This document shows, in pieces, positions 7,795 through 16,593 of a stretch of 64,000 nucleotides of DNA. The notes beneath the pieces are model-generated. The model worked only from the letters and a program-made list of their open reading frames with translations. It was not told the origin of the DNA and ran no database searches. The DNA comes from JAEUPI01 sp046348365 (GTDB lineage Bacteria > Pseudomonadota > Gammaproteobacteria > Burkholderiales > Burkholderiaceae_C). Both the position numbers and the translations under genes were made by a program. The first letter of the stretch is position 1, and each line of letters begins with the position of its first letter. The DNA lies in NCBI GenBank assembly GCA_046348365.1, contig JAXMEL010000001.1:558001-622000 (forward strand), in the 5' to 3' direction.

Positions 7795-9243
7795 CTACCA
7801 CGGCAGCGAATACGTCTTGACATTGGTGAAGGCCTTGCAGCACTCCTGCACGCCCTCCTTCATGCCGGTGCCCGAGTCCTTGATGCCGCCGAACGGCGTC
7901 ACCTCGAGGCGGTAGCCCGGCACCTCCCACACGTTGACCGAGCCGACGTTGAGCTCCTTCACGAAGCGCATGATCACGTCGAGCCGGTTGGTGCAGACGC
8001 CCGAACTCAAGCCATAGGCGGTGGAGTTCACCTGGGCGATCGCGTCGTCGACATCGCTGAACGTGATCACCGGCGACACCGGGCCGAAGGTCTCCTGCTT
8101 CACCACCTCCATCTCGCCGCGCACGCGGTCGATCACGGTGGGCGAGTACGAGGCGCCGTCGCGCCGGTTGCCGACGAGCAGCCGCGCGCCCTGCGCCACC
8201 GCGTCGTTCACGCGGCGCTCGAACAGCGTGGCCGCGCCCACGTCGATCACCGTGCCCATGTCGACCTCGGGGTCGAACGGGTCGCCGTAGGTCCAGGCCC
8301 GGGTCTTGGCCACCAGCGCTTCGGTGAAGTCGGCAGCGATCTTCTCGTGCACGAAGATGCGCTTCACCGCCGTGCAACGCTGGCCGCTGTTCTTGTAGCT
8401 GCCGTTGGCGGCGAGGTCGGCAGCCTTGGCCACGTCGGCATCGTCCATCACCACCAGGGGATCGTTGCCGCCGAGTTCGAGGATCTGGCGCTTGTAGACG
8501 GCCTTGGCCGCGATGTACTTGCCGACCGGCACGCCGCCGGTGAAGGTCACGATGTCCACGTGCTCGTTGGTGAGCATCTCGTCGGCGATCTCCACCGGGT
8601 CGCCGGTGATCACGCTCAGCATCTGCGGCGGCAGCCCGGCCTCGTAGAGCACGTCGGCCAGCACGATCGCCGACAGCGGCGTCTTCTCGGTGGGCTTGAG
8701 CACCATGCGGTTGTTGGTCGCCACCGACGGCGCCACCTTGTGGATCACCTGGTTCAACGGGTGGTTGAACGGCGTGATCGCGCTGATCACGCCCGTCATC
8801 GGCTCGCGCATGGTGTACACGCGGCGCTGCTTGCCGTGGTGCGTGAGGTCGCACGAGAAGCACTGCCCGTCGTCGACCAGCGCCTGCTGCGCGGCGAACA
8901 GCAGCACGTCGCTGGCGCGGCCCACCTCGTAGAGCGTGTCCTTGATGCACAGGCCCGATTCGAGCGTGATCGTGCGCGCGATCGCGTCCTTGCGCGCGGC
9001 GATCAAGTCGCCCGCCTTCATCAGGATCCGGTAGCGCTCGTGGCGCGTCAGCGTGGGCTTGTACTCGCGCGCGACCTTGAAGGCGCGCCGCACGTCGGCC
9101 ACGGTGGCCTTGGGCACCGTGGCGACGACCTCGCCCGTCCACGGGTAGCGGATCTCGATCGTGCGGTCGCTCGTCACCTTGTCGCCGGCGATGCGCATCG
9201 CTTCGCGCTGCACGGGCGCTCCGATCGGCACTCTTGCGTTCAT
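7795..9243 (-). CDS. phnY: Phosphonoacetaldehyde dehydrogenase
   Basis: Oxidises phosphonoacetaldehyde to phosphonoacetate with NAD(P)+ in the PhnW-PhnY-PhnA route of AEP breakdown. The 482-residue protein is an aldehyde dehydrogenase of the usual family length. It has the cofactor-binding PFNHPLNQVIHK region, the catalytic glutamate in LELGGNDP, the catalytic cysteine in SGQRCTAVKR and the late ETFGPVSPV motif. The assignment to PhnY rather than another aldehyde dehydrogenase rests on the adjacent phnA gene, which ends only four bases upstream, and on the phnW and AEP transport genes nearby. It is the last gene of the gntR-phnA-phnY transcript. Confidence 0.85.
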   Translation of the reverse strand: MNARVPIGAPVQREAMRIAGDKVTSDRTIEIRYPWTGEVVATVPKATVADVRRAFKVAREYKPTLTRHERYRILMKAGDLIAARKDAIARTITLESGLCIKDTLYEVGRASDVLLFAAQQALVDDGQCFSCDLTHHGKQRRVYTMREPMTGVISAITPFNHPLNQVIHKVAPSVATNNRMVLKPTEKTPLSAIVLADVLYEAGLPPQMLSVITGDPVEIADEMLTNEHVDIVTFTGGVPVGKYIAAKAVYKRQILELGGNDPLVVMDDADVAKAADLAANGSYKNSGQRCTAVKRIFVHEKIAADFTEALVAKTRAWTYGDPFDPEVDMGTVIDVGAATLFERRVNDAVAQGARLLVGNRRDGASYSPTVIDRVRGEMEVVKQETFGPVSPVITFSDVDDAIAQVNSTAYGLSSGVCTNRLDVIMRFVKELNVGSVNVWEVPGYRLEVTPFGGIKDSGTGMKEGVQECCKAFTNVKTYSLPW

Positions 9244-9247
9244 GGCG

Positions 9248-10507
9248 TCACACCGTTCCGTTCAATGCGAAGTCGAAAACCTGCCAGCTCTTGAGCGTCT
9301 GGCTCGCCGCCTCGAGCTTGTAGGCGTCGTTCAGCGGCCGGTTGACGATGAACGGCACCTTGGCCTCCGACACGCCGCCGTGCGTGCGCAGCCGGTGGCC
9401 CTTCAGCCCGGCCAGATCGTGCTTGGCGGCCGAGCTGCCGATGCACACGTCGTGGCGCGACACCACCGCCACGTCGGCCTCGCGGTCGGGCGGCAGGTCG
9501 AACATGCGGCATGCCGTTGCCTTGTCGAGCGCGAGCTCGATGCCGTCGACGCCGGCGATCGCATCGATGATCTGCCGCGCGTCGACCCGGCCGCGCGACC
9601 ACACGCGCACGAAACCGCCGAGCGCACCGTGGTGCGCGACGAAGGCATCGGTGATCGGGCAGATCACGATCGTCTCGTCACGGCCGAACTTGGCGTCGAG
9701 GATGTCCTGCAGCCAGATCACGTTGGGCTCGCCGGCAGCGTTGCTCTTGTCGCTCATGCCGTGGTCTGCCGTGAGCGCAATGGTGGCATCGAGCGCCGCG
9801 AGGCGGCCGACGCAATCATCGAGCTTGCGGTAGAAGGTGCGCGCGCCGTCTTCGTGCGGCGCCCACTTGTGCTGCACCCAGTCGGTGAGCGAGAGATACA
9901 GGATGTCGGGCCGTCGCTCCTTCAGCAGCCTGATGCCGGCCTCGAGGACCAACAAGCTCAGCTCCATCGAGTACATGCCGGGCTTGTCCATGCCCAGCCA
10001 GGGCAGCACGTTGTCGATGCCGTTCTCGGCCAGCGTGCACTTGTCGACGAACTCGGTCGAGAACGAGATGTTCCCCTTCGATACGTCGAGCCCCTTGGCC
10101 AGCTGCTTGCGCAGCTTGTCCTTGGCGGTGATCGACACCACCTTGGCGCCGGCGTCGGCGAACTTGGTGACGATCGAGTCGCCGCGCAGCAGCTCGGGGC
10201 CCGTCATCACCACCGGCTCCCAGGTGCGCGTGTCGAGGTAGTAGTTGCCCGAGATGCCGTGCCGGCTCGTCGGCGTGCCGGTGATGATCGACATGTTGTT
10301 CGGGCAGGTGAACGACGGCATCGAGCCGTCGGCCACCGTGGCAAAGCCTTCGCGGACGCAACGCGCGATGTGCGGTGTCGTGCCATCCGCAAGAAACGGC
10401 TTCAGGTAGGCGGGGTCGCCGCCGTCGATGCACACCACCACCACCGGCCGCAGCGGCCAGCGATAGGCGGTGCCGTTGACGGTGACCGCGGGCTTCGATG
10501 GGCTCAT
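9248..10507 (-). CDS. phnA: Phosphonoacetate hydrolase
   Basis: Cleaves the C-P bond of phosphonoacetate to give acetate and phosphate. This 419-residue member of the alkaline-phosphatase superfamily needs two metal ions. Visible motifs are the first metal aspartate (VVVCIDGGDP), the nucleophile threonine in SFTCPNNMS, DWVQHKW, and the metal ligands ALTADHGMSD and RTHGG near the end. ATG at 10507 starts the conserved part; the ribosome binding site is weak. The gene overlaps nothing and is followed after four bases by phnY. Because the enzyme acts on phosphonoacetate, it requires the upstream steps PhnW and PhnY, both encoded in this window. Confidence 0.9.
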   Translation of the reverse strand: MSPSKPAVTVNGTAYRWPLRPVVVVCIDGGDPAYLKPFLADGTTPHIARCVREGFATVADGSMPSFTCPNNMSIITGTPTSRHGISGNYYLDTRTWEPVVMTGPELLRGDSIVTKFADAGAKVVSITAKDKLRKQLAKGLDVSKGNISFSTEFVDKCTLAENGIDNVLPWLGMDKPGMYSMELSLLVLEAGIRLLKERRPDILYLSLTDWVQHKWAPHEDGARTFYRKLDDCVGRLAALDATIALTADHGMSDKSNAAGEPNVIWLQDILDAKFGRDETIVICPITDAFVAHHGALGGFVRVWSRGRVDARQIIDAIAGVDGIELALDKATACRMFDLPPDREADVAVVSRHDVCIGSSAAKHDLAGLKGHRLRTHGGVSEAKVPFIVNRPLNDAYKLEAASQTLKSWQVFDFALNGTV

Positions 10508-10535
10508 GGTTGGCGTGCGATGGTGTCGATGCGGT

Positions 10536-11258
10536 TCATTCCGCGCGCGTGCCCTTGGCCGGCGGCCTGGCCAGCGCGCCGTGCAGCCGCTCGCGGCTGG
10601 CCAGCACATGCTCGGTGAGCAGACGCTCGGCGAGTTTCTCGTCGCGCCGCGACACGGCCGTGACGATCGCCTCGTGCTCGCGGGTGGAGATCGGGATGTT
10701 CTCGGTGCTGCGCGCGATCGTCTCGCGGCGGTACAGGTCGAGCTCGTTGACCACGCGCCGGTAGTGCCCGAGCAGCGCCGCATTGCGCGCGGCGCGGGCG
10801 AGGACGTCGTGGAACTCGACGTTGAGCGCGAAGTAGGCCTCGGGCTTGCGCGACTTGTCGAGGCCGCCCATCTTCTTGACCACCGCGCGCAGCTGGTCGA
10901 TCTCGTCGGCGTCGATGCGGCGCGCGGCGAGCTTGCCGATCAGGCCCTCGAGCGCGGCGCGCACCTCGTAGATCTCGTTGGCCTCCGCCAGTGTCACCTG
11001 GCGCACGAAGACGCCGCGGTTCTTCTCCACGCGCACGAGGCCGGCCTGGTCGAGCGCGCGGAAGGCTTCGCGCACCGGCCCGCGCGACACACCCAGCGCG
11101 CTGGCGATGTCGACCTCGTTGAGCTTGGCGCCGACGGCGATCTCGCCCGAAACGATCTGCCGCTCCAGCTCGCGCTGCGCCAGCGTGGCGAGCGAGGCCT
11201 CGCGCAGCAGCTCGATGGCCGCCACGGTGCCGGCACGCTTGCTCGAATCGGTGGGCAT
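10536..11258 (-). CDS. GntR-family (FadR/FCD) regulator, probably of phosphonate use
   Basis: A DNA-binding repressor or activator of 240 residues. ATG at 11258 has GAGGAA six bases upstream. The N-terminal winged helix is clear: LERQIVSGEIAVGAKLNEVD, then IASALGVSRGPVREAFRAL. The C-terminal all-helical ligand domain is of the FCD type, with conserved EVRAALEGLIGKLAA, a metal/ligand Asp-His pattern (NVEFHDVL) and EHEAIVTAVSRRD. It is first in the transcript with phnA and phnY, 28 bases ahead of phnA, so it most likely senses a phosphonate-pathway intermediate. The name phnR would fit by position only. Confidence 0.85.
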   Translation of the reverse strand: MPTDSSKRAGTVAAIELLREASLATLAQRELERQIVSGEIAVGAKLNEVDIASALGVSRGPVREAFRALDQAGLVRVEKNRGVFVRQVTLAEANEIYEVRAALEGLIGKLAARRIDADEIDQLRAVVKKMGGLDKSRKPEAYFALNVEFHDVLARAARNAALLGHYRRVVNELDLYRRETIARSTENIPISTREHEAIVTAVSRRDEKLAERLLTEHVLASRERLHGALARPPAKGTRAE

Positions 11259-11307
11259 CGGGGTTCCTCGGCGCGGCGCGCGCACGCGCAGTCCTTGTGA
11301 CGCGGGC

Positions 11308-11340
11308 ATCGTAGATTGCCGTTTGCAGATTGTCAACAAA
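11308..11340 (-). promoter_or_regulatory. Promoter and operator of gntR-phnA-phnY
   Basis: On the minus strand TTGACA (11336-11331) is followed after exactly 17 bases by TACGAT (11313-11308), a good sigma-70 promoter. The start would be near 11301, about 43 bases before the regulator's ATG. The -35 box lies in the inverted repeat TTGTTGACAA, which fits the TNGTNNNACNA type bound by FCD regulators. A 16-base block around it (TTGTTGACAATCTGCA, 11339-11324) recurs with one change at 14189-14174. Confidence 0.7.
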
Positions 11341-11406
11341 ACAGCGGTGCGGGGCGTCGCCGTACGCAGGCGCGGCTCGCGCGAGGCCGCGGCAAGCAGC
11401 GCCTCG

Positions 11407-12279
11407 TCAGCCGAAGCGCAGCGCCACGACGCCGCCGACGATCGTCACCGCGCCGGCCGCGCGCTGCGCGCCGAAGCGCTCCTTCAGGATCCACACGCTG
11501 AACGCGGTGGCGAACAGCACCGAGGTTTCGCGCAGCGCCGAGATCGTCGCCACCGGCGCGCGCGTCATCGCCCACAGCGCGATCAGGTACGAGCCGAGCG
11601 ATGCCGCGCCGCCGATCGCCGCCAGCGGCCAGCGCGTGCGCGCGTAGGCCACGATCGCACGGCGCGCCGCCGCGTCACGCCGCGACCACACCAGCGCCGG
11701 ATACGGGATGCCGTCGAGCACGAACAGCAGCAGCACGTAGGCCGCCACCGGCACGCCGGCGGCCGCGGTGAGGCGCACGCCCTGCCCGTCGACGAAGGTG
11801 TAGGTGGCGATCACGCAGGCGTTGGCGAGCGCGTAGCCGAGCGCGCGACGGTGATGCAGCGCCTCGCCCGGGTGTGCGAGCCCCACGAGCGCGACGCCCA
11901 GCGTCACGCCCAACACGCCGAGCCACGCCAGAGCCGACGGGCTCTCGCCGATCACCGCCGAGCTGGCCAGCGCCACCAGCAGCGGCGCGCTGCCGCGCAT
12001 GATCGGGTAGGTCATGCCCAGCTCGCCGTGCTTGTAGGCGCCGGCCAGCGTGATGTAGTAGGCCACGTGCACCGTGAGCGAACCGGCGATGAACGGCCAG
12101 GTCTCGCGCGGCGGCAGGCCGCTCCAGAACAGCAGCGGGCTCGCCACCACCGCGCCGAGAAAGTGCACCAGCGCGGTGTCGACCTCCTTGTCGCCGCTGC
12201 TCTTGACCAGCGTGTTCCAGCCCGCATGCAGCACGGCGCCGGCCAGCACCGCGAAGACGACCGGCCAGGTGAGCGTCAT
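11407..12279 (-). CDS. EamA/DMT-family membrane permease
   Basis: A ten-helix inner-membrane protein of the drug/metabolite transporter superfamily, 290 residues. It shows two EamA halves: the first starts MTLTWPVVFAVLAGAVLHAG and has YPIMRGSAPLLVAL, the second ends in SALRETSVLFATAFSVWILK. ATG at 12279 is preferred; a GTG at 12288 is an alternative. It lies 40 bases downstream of the Na/Pi transporter gene and probably shares its transcript. The substrate is unknown. Its position between two parts of the phosphonate locus suggests a metabolite of that pathway, but nothing in the sequence proves it. Confidence 0.75.
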   Translation of the reverse strand: MTLTWPVVFAVLAGAVLHAGWNTLVKSSGDKEVDTALVHFLGAVVASPLLFWSGLPPRETWPFIAGSLTVHVAYYITLAGAYKHGELGMTYPIMRGSAPLLVALASSAVIGESPSALAWLGVLGVTLGVALVGLAHPGEALHHRRALGYALANACVIATYTFVDGQGVRLTAAAGVPVAAYVLLLFVLDGIPYPALVWSRRDAAARRAIVAYARTRWPLAAIGGAASLGSYLIALWAMTRAPVATISALRETSVLFATAFSVWILKERFGAQRAAGAVTIVGGVVALRFG

Positions 12280-12319
12280 CGAGCCCACCCGGCGTGCGTG
12301 GGCCCGCGCCGGCGCGTGC

Positions 12320-13999
12320 TCATTCAGCGCCGCGCTGCAGATCCGAGTCCAGCGGCGCCAGCACCGACGGCCGGATGCGCGTGGGCGTCAGCGCGCCGGC
12401 CGATTCGAGGATCGGGTAGGCGATCGAGCAGATGTGCGAGTTGATGCGCTTCAGGTCGCTGATCAGGTCGAGGTGCAGCGAGCTGGTCTCGATGCTCTGC
12501 TGCGTGTTGTCGCGCAGCCGCGCGATGTGGCTGTTGGCGTATTCGAGCTGCAGGTCGCGGAAGCGCGCCTTCTCCTCGAGCAGCTTGCGCGCGTCGCGCA
12601 CGTGGCCGTCGAGGAACACGCTCATCGCCAGCCGCAGGTTGGCCACCAGGCGCTCGTGCAGGTGGCACACCTCGGCCATGCCGGCGTCCGACATGCGGCG
12701 GCTGGTGCGGATCTTCTTGTCCTCGATGTCCTGCAGCACGCGCTCGATGATGTCGCCGATCTGCTCCATGTTGATGGTGAAGCTCACCACGTCGGTCCAG
12801 CGGCGGCTCTCGCGCTCCGACAGCGCCTCGTGCGAGATCTGCGTCAGGTACAGCTTGATCGAGGTGTAGAGCTGGTCGACCTCGTCGTCCATGCGGCGCA
12901 GCTGCTCGGCCAGCGGCAGGTCGTTGCTGCGCAGCACCGGCACGATGCCGCGCAGCATGGTCTCCACCACGTCGGCCTGGTGCAGCGCCTCGCGCGCCGC
13001 GCAGCTGATGGCCAGGCTGGGCGTGGCCAGCGCCGACGGGTCCAGGTGCGCCGGGCGCTGGCTGGCGCTCAGCTTCGGCTCGGGCAGGAAGCGCGTGAGC
13101 AGCCGCGCCGCCGTGCCGGTGAGGCCGATGAACACCGCGCCGAGCGCCAGGTTGAAGGCGAGGTGGAACAGCACCACCTGCTGGTGCACCTCGCCGCTCG
13201 CGTGCTGCAGCCACACGTGCGCGTACGGCAGCAGCGGGATCGCCACGATCGCGCCGACGAACTTGAACATCAGGTTGCCCAGCGGCAGCCGCCGCTCGGC
13301 CACCGGCGCCTTGGCGGTGAGGATCACCGCCAGCAGCCCGCTGCCGAGGTTGGCGCCGATCACAAGCCCCAGCGCCACCATCGCCGGCACGATGCCGCTG
13401 ACGGCCAGCGTGGCGGTCAGCAGCACGATGGCCAGGCTCGAGTACGACAGCACCGTGAGCAGCGCGCCCACCAGCATGTCGAGCAGGATGTCGTTGGGCA
13501 GCGCGCCGAGCATCGCGCGCACGGCGGCCGATTCCACCAGCGGCTTGGTCGCCGCCACGATGAATTGCAGCGACAGCAGTATCAGCCCGAGCCCGATCGC
13601 CACGCGGCCGAGCCGCCCGGTGGTGGTCTTCTCGCGCGAGACGTAGGCCACCACGCCGCCGAAGATCAGCAGCGGCGACAGCCACGACAGGTCGAACGAG
13701 AACACCACCGCCATCACCGCGGTGCCGATGTCGGCGCCGAGCATCACCGCCAGCGCCGCGGCCAGCGGCACCAGCGCGCGGCCGAGGAAGGAGGTGACGA
13801 TCAGGCAGGTGGCGGTGCTGCTCTGGATCAGGCTGGTCACGCCCAGCCCGGCCAGCAGCGCCTTGGGCCGCGACGACATGCCCACCGCCAGCAGGTGGCG
13901 CAGGCTCTCGCCGAACACGCGCAGGATGCCGGTGCGCACGATCTGCGTTCCCCACACCAGCAAGGCGATGGCGGCGAGCAGATTGAGCAGGTGAACCAT
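12320..13999 (-). CDS. Na/Pi cotransporter-family protein with PhoU-like domain (phosphate export type)
   Basis: A 559-residue membrane protein of the NptA/YjbB family, which in bacteria mostly exports phosphate. The membrane half has two inverted repeats, each with a signature: LIQSSTATCLIVTS with GADIGTAVMA, and YSSLAIVLLTATL with GANLGSGLLA. The second copy lacks the glutamine of the QSS motif. From about residue 330 a helical PhoU-like domain follows (ADVVETMLRGIVPVL, RRMDDEVDQLYTSIK, MEQIGDIIERVLQDIEDKK). ATG at 13999 starts the first membrane helix; the ribosome binding site is weak. Its promoter carries the same element as gntR-phnAY, which would link phosphate efflux to phosphonate breakdown. 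Confidence 0.85.
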   Translation of the reverse strand: MVHLLNLLAAIALLVWGTQIVRTGILRVFGESLRHLLAVGMSSRPKALLAGLGVTSLIQSSTATCLIVTSFLGRALVPLAAALAVMLGADIGTAVMAVVFSFDLSWLSPLLIFGGVVAYVSREKTTTGRLGRVAIGLGLILLSLQFIVAATKPLVESAAVRAMLGALPNDILLDMLVGALLTVLSYSSLAIVLLTATLAVSGIVPAMVALGLVIGANLGSGLLAVILTAKAPVAERRLPLGNLMFKFVGAIVAIPLLPYAHVWLQHASGEVHQQVVLFHLAFNLALGAVFIGLTGTAARLLTRFLPEPKLSASQRPAHLDPSALATPSLAISCAAREALHQADVVETMLRGIVPVLRSNDLPLAEQLRRMDDEVDQLYTSIKLYLTQISHEALSERESRRWTDVVSFTINMEQIGDIIERVLQDIEDKKIRTSRRMSDAGMAEVCHLHERLVANLRLAMSVFLDGHVRDARKLLEEKARFRDLQLEYANSHIARLRDNTQQSIETSSLHLDLISDLKRINSHICSIAYPILESAGALTPTRIRPSVLAPLDSDLQRGAE

Positions 14000-14352
14000 G
14001 GATCCGGCAATGCACGCGGCCCGCTGCGGGCGTGGGCGCCGAGGCGCGCGAACGCGCATTGTGCGCGCCGCTGCGGCGGCCGATGCCCCGAAGCGCGACA
14101 ACGCTGTCACGCCGCGTGCATCCGCGCACCGGCGCGGCCCGAACGGACGACGCCGCGATTGGACGCCCGAGCCTGCAAATTGTCAACAATCGGCAAAATA
14201 CCGATGCCCGGCCGGCGCGCCGGCGCTAGCGTGTGGCCCCAGCCGCAGCGCCGGGCGCGACATCGGGTTGTCATGCTTGGCGCCGACCCTGCGGGCACCG
14301 TAATCTGCATCGGATCGATCCGGTCCGACCACCACCTCACCAGGAGCCGTCC
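14000..14352. other. Divergent control region between the Na/Pi transporter and the AEP transporter
   Basis: 353 bases without a gene. It contains the minus-strand promoter/operator at 14158-14190, the 14-base palindrome GCCGGCGCGCCGGC (14211-14224) and the 12-base palindrome CGGATCGATCCG (14311-14322). The last lies 30 bases before the AEP binding-protein start and could be an operator. I could not pick a convincing plus-strand promoter. Confidence 0.6.
14158..14190 (-). promoter_or_regulatory. Promoter and operator of the Na/Pi transporter gene
   Basis: On the minus strand TTGACA (14186-14181) is followed after 17 bases by TCCAAT (14163-14158). The block TTGTTGACAATTTGCA (14189-14174) matches the block upstream of gntR-phnA-phnY at 15 of 16 bases, with the same orientation and the same position relative to the -35 box. 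The leader to the ATG at 13999 would be about 150 bases. Confidence 0.6.
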
Positions 14353-15387
14353 ATGCGCCGTCCGATCCTGCTCGCCTCGCTCGCCCTCGCCGCCTTCGCC
14401 GTCGCCGGCCCCGCGCTGGCCCAGAAGACCCAGCTGCTCGTCTACACCGCGCTGGAGACCGACCAGCTCAAGGCCTACCAGGAGGGCTTCAACAAGGCGC
14501 ACCCCGACATCGACATCAAGTGGGTGCGCGATTCCACCGGCGTCATCACCGCCAAGCTGCTGGCCGAGAAGGCCAACCCGCAGGCCGACGCGGTGATGGG
14601 CGTGGCCGCCTCCAGCCTCGCGCTGCTCGACAAGAACGGCATGCTCGAGCCGTACCGGCCGCTCAACGCCGACGCGCTGATGCCGCAGTACGTGGACAAG
14701 AAGAACCCGCCGGCGTGGTTCGGCATGGACGTGTGGGGCGCCACCGTGTGCTTCAACACCGTCGAGGCCGGCAAGCGCAACATCCCGAAGCCCGAAACCT
14801 GGAAGGACCTCACCAAGCCCGTCTACAAGGGCCAGATCGTGATGCCCAACCCGGCCAGCTCGGGCACCGGTTTCTTCGACGTGGCGGCGTGGCTCACGCT
14901 CTGGGGCGACGACAACGGCAAGGGCGGCGGCTGGAAGTACATGGACGCGCTGCACGAGAACATCGCGCAGTACACGCACTCGGGCTCCAAGCCCTGCAAC
15001 ATGGCGGCGGCCGGCGAGTTCGTGCTCGGCATCAGCTTCGAGTACCGCGCCAACACCAACAAGGCCAAGGGCGCGCCGATCGACCTGGTGTTCCCCAAGG
15101 AGGGCCTGGGCTGGGACCTCGAAGCGTTCGGCATCCACAAGGGCACCAAGAAGCTCGATGCCGCGAAGAAGCTCGCCGACTGGGCGTCGAGCAAGGACGC
15201 GATGCTGCTGTACGGCAAGAACTTCGCCATCACCGCGCAGCCCGGCGTGGCCGCGCCGCTGGCCAACGTGCCGAAGGACTACGAAGCGCGCCTGGTGAAG
15301 ATGGACTTCGCCGTCACCGCTGCCAGCCGCGAGCGCGTGCTCGACGAGTGGAACAAGCGCTACAACAGCAAGACCGAGAAGAAGTGA
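14353..15387 (+). CDS. ABC transporter substrate-binding protein, 2-aminoethylphosphonate type
   Basis: A periplasmic binding protein of 344 residues for 2-aminoethylphosphonate or a similar compound. A Sec signal peptide (MRRPILLASLALAAFAVAGP, cleaved after ALA) precedes a type 2 binding fold related to iron(III) and polyamine receptors. Typical family segments are LLVYTALETDQLKAY, STGVITAKLLAEKANPQAD and NPASSGTGFFDVAAW. AGGAG lies six bases before the ATG. Its stop overlaps the GTG start of the ATPase gene. The AEP assignment rests on phnW downstream and on the fused-permease architecture; an iron or polyamine substrate is less likely here. Confidence 0.8.
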   Translation: MRRPILLASLALAAFAVAGPALAQKTQLLVYTALETDQLKAYQEGFNKAHPDIDIKWVRDSTGVITAKLLAEKANPQADAVMGVAASSLALLDKNGMLEPYRPLNADALMPQYVDKKNPPAWFGMDVWGATVCFNTVEAGKRNIPKPETWKDLTKPVYKGQIVMPNPASSGTGFFDVAAWLTLWGDDNGKGGGWKYMDALHENIAQYTHSGSKPCNMAAAGEFVLGISFEYRANTNKAKGAPIDLVFPKEGLGWDLEAFGIHKGTKKLDAAKKLADWASSKDAMLLYGKNFAITAQPGVAAPLANVPKDYEARLVKMDFAVTAASRERVLDEWNKRYNSKTEKK

Positions 15388-16520
15388 ACCTGCGGGCCGG
15401 CGTGCGCGCAGCGGCGCCTGCCGGTGCCGCAGCCGCGCAGCCGGGCTTCGCGGCGCAGATCGCGCCGGCTTATCTGCGGCTGCAAGGCATCCGCAAGGAC
15501 TTCGGCGCCTTCACGGCGCTGAAGCACATCGACCTCGACATCGCCAAGGGCGAGTTCGTCTGCTTCCTCGGGCCTTCGGGCTGCGGCAAGACCACGCTGC
15601 TGCGCGTGATCGCCGGGCTCGAGGTGCAGAGTGCCGGCCGCATCGAGCTGGCCGGCCGCGACATCTCGGCGCTGCCGCCGGCCGGGCGCGACTACGGCAT
15701 CGTGTTCCAGTCGTACGCGCTGTTCCCCAACCTCACGGTGGCGCAGAACGTGGCCTATGGCCTCGTCAACCGCAAGGTGCCACGCGCACAGGCCGCGGCG
15801 CGCGTGGCCGAGCTGCTGGCGCTGGTGGGCCTGCCGGGCAGCGAGCAGAAGTACCCGGCGCAGCTCTCGGGCGGCCAGCAGCAGCGCATCGCGCTGGCGC
15901 GCGCGCTGGCCACCGCGCCGGGCCTGCTGCTGCTCGACGAGCCGCTGTCGGCGCTCGATGCCATCGTGCGCGTGAAGCTGCGGCAGGAGATCCGCGCGCT
16001 GCAGCGCAAGCTCGGCGTGACGACGATCATGGTCACGCACGACCAGGAAGAGGCCTTCGCGGTGGCCGACCGCATCGTGGTGATGAACCACGGCGCGATC
16101 GAGCAGGTGGGCGACGCGCTGCAGGTCTACCGCGAGCCGTCGACGCTGTTCGTGGCCGACTTCGTGGGCCGCATCAACGCGCTGCCCGGCCGCATGGAGG
16201 CCGGCGGCGTGCGCGTGGGCGGCCAGCTCTTCGCGTGCGCTCACCGCGGCGAGGCCGGCCGCGAGGTGCGGCTGTACCTGCGGCCCGAGGACGTGCTCGC
16301 GCGGCCGATCGCGCCGGGCGAGGCCAACGTGTTCGAGGCGCAGATCGAGAAGATCGAGTTCATGGGCCCGTACTGCCTGGTGCGGGTGGCCGCACCCGCG
16401 CTCGGCGAGCACCGCCTCACGGTGTACCTGTCGTTGAACTATCTCGCCGAGGCGCAGCTCGAGGTCGGCAGCCGCCTGCCGCTGAAGCTGGTGCCCGAGC
16501 GGATCAAGGTGTTCGAGTGA
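15384..16520 (+). CDS. ABC transporter ATP-binding protein, 2-aminoethylphosphonate type
   Basis: Powers uptake by the adjacent transporter from the cytoplasmic side. The GTG start at 15384 overlaps the upstream stop (GTGA), a sign of coupled translation, and gives 378 residues. Motifs are Walker A (LGPSGCGKTT), Q-loop (VFQSYALFP), signature (LSGGQQQRIALARAL), Walker B (LLLLDEPLSALD) and H-loop (MVTHDQEEA). The C-terminal 120 residues form a TOBE-like domain (YLRPEDVLARP), as in PotA/FbpC-like importers. The first 30 residues are alanine-rich and poorly conserved; the true start could lie a little further in. Confidence 0.85.
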   Translation: MNLRAGVRAAAPAGAAAAQPGFAAQIAPAYLRLQGIRKDFGAFTALKHIDLDIAKGEFVCFLGPSGCGKTTLLRVIAGLEVQSAGRIELAGRDISALPPAGRDYGIVFQSYALFPNLTVAQNVAYGLVNRKVPRAQAAARVAELLALVGLPGSEQKYPAQLSGGQQQRIALARALATAPGLLLLDEPLSALDAIVRVKLRQEIRALQRKLGVTTIMVTHDQEEAFAVADRIVVMNHGAIEQVGDALQVYREPSTLFVADFVGRINALPGRMEAGGVRVGGQLFACAHRGEAGREVRLYLRPEDVLARPIAPGEANVFEAQIEKIEFMGPYCLVRVAAPALGEHRLTVYLSLNYLAEAQLEVGSRLPLKLVPERIKVFE

Positions 16521-16593
16521 GCGCTCGCCGGGCCGCCCCAAGAGCGCGAATCCCCCTCGGGGGGACCGGCGCGAAGCGCCGTAGGGGGCACAC
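16521..16593. repeat. Hairpin-rich REP-like element between ATPase and permease genes
   Basis: The 73-base gap contains CCCCCTCGGGGGG (16552-16564) and CGGCGC-GAA-GCGCCG (16567-16581). Neighbouring genes in this operon overlap, so an extra element here stands out. Similar C5/G5 hairpin blocks occur in the TAXI gene at about 49783-49795. Its end (AGGGGG) serves as the ribosome binding site of the permease. Confidence 0.7.
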
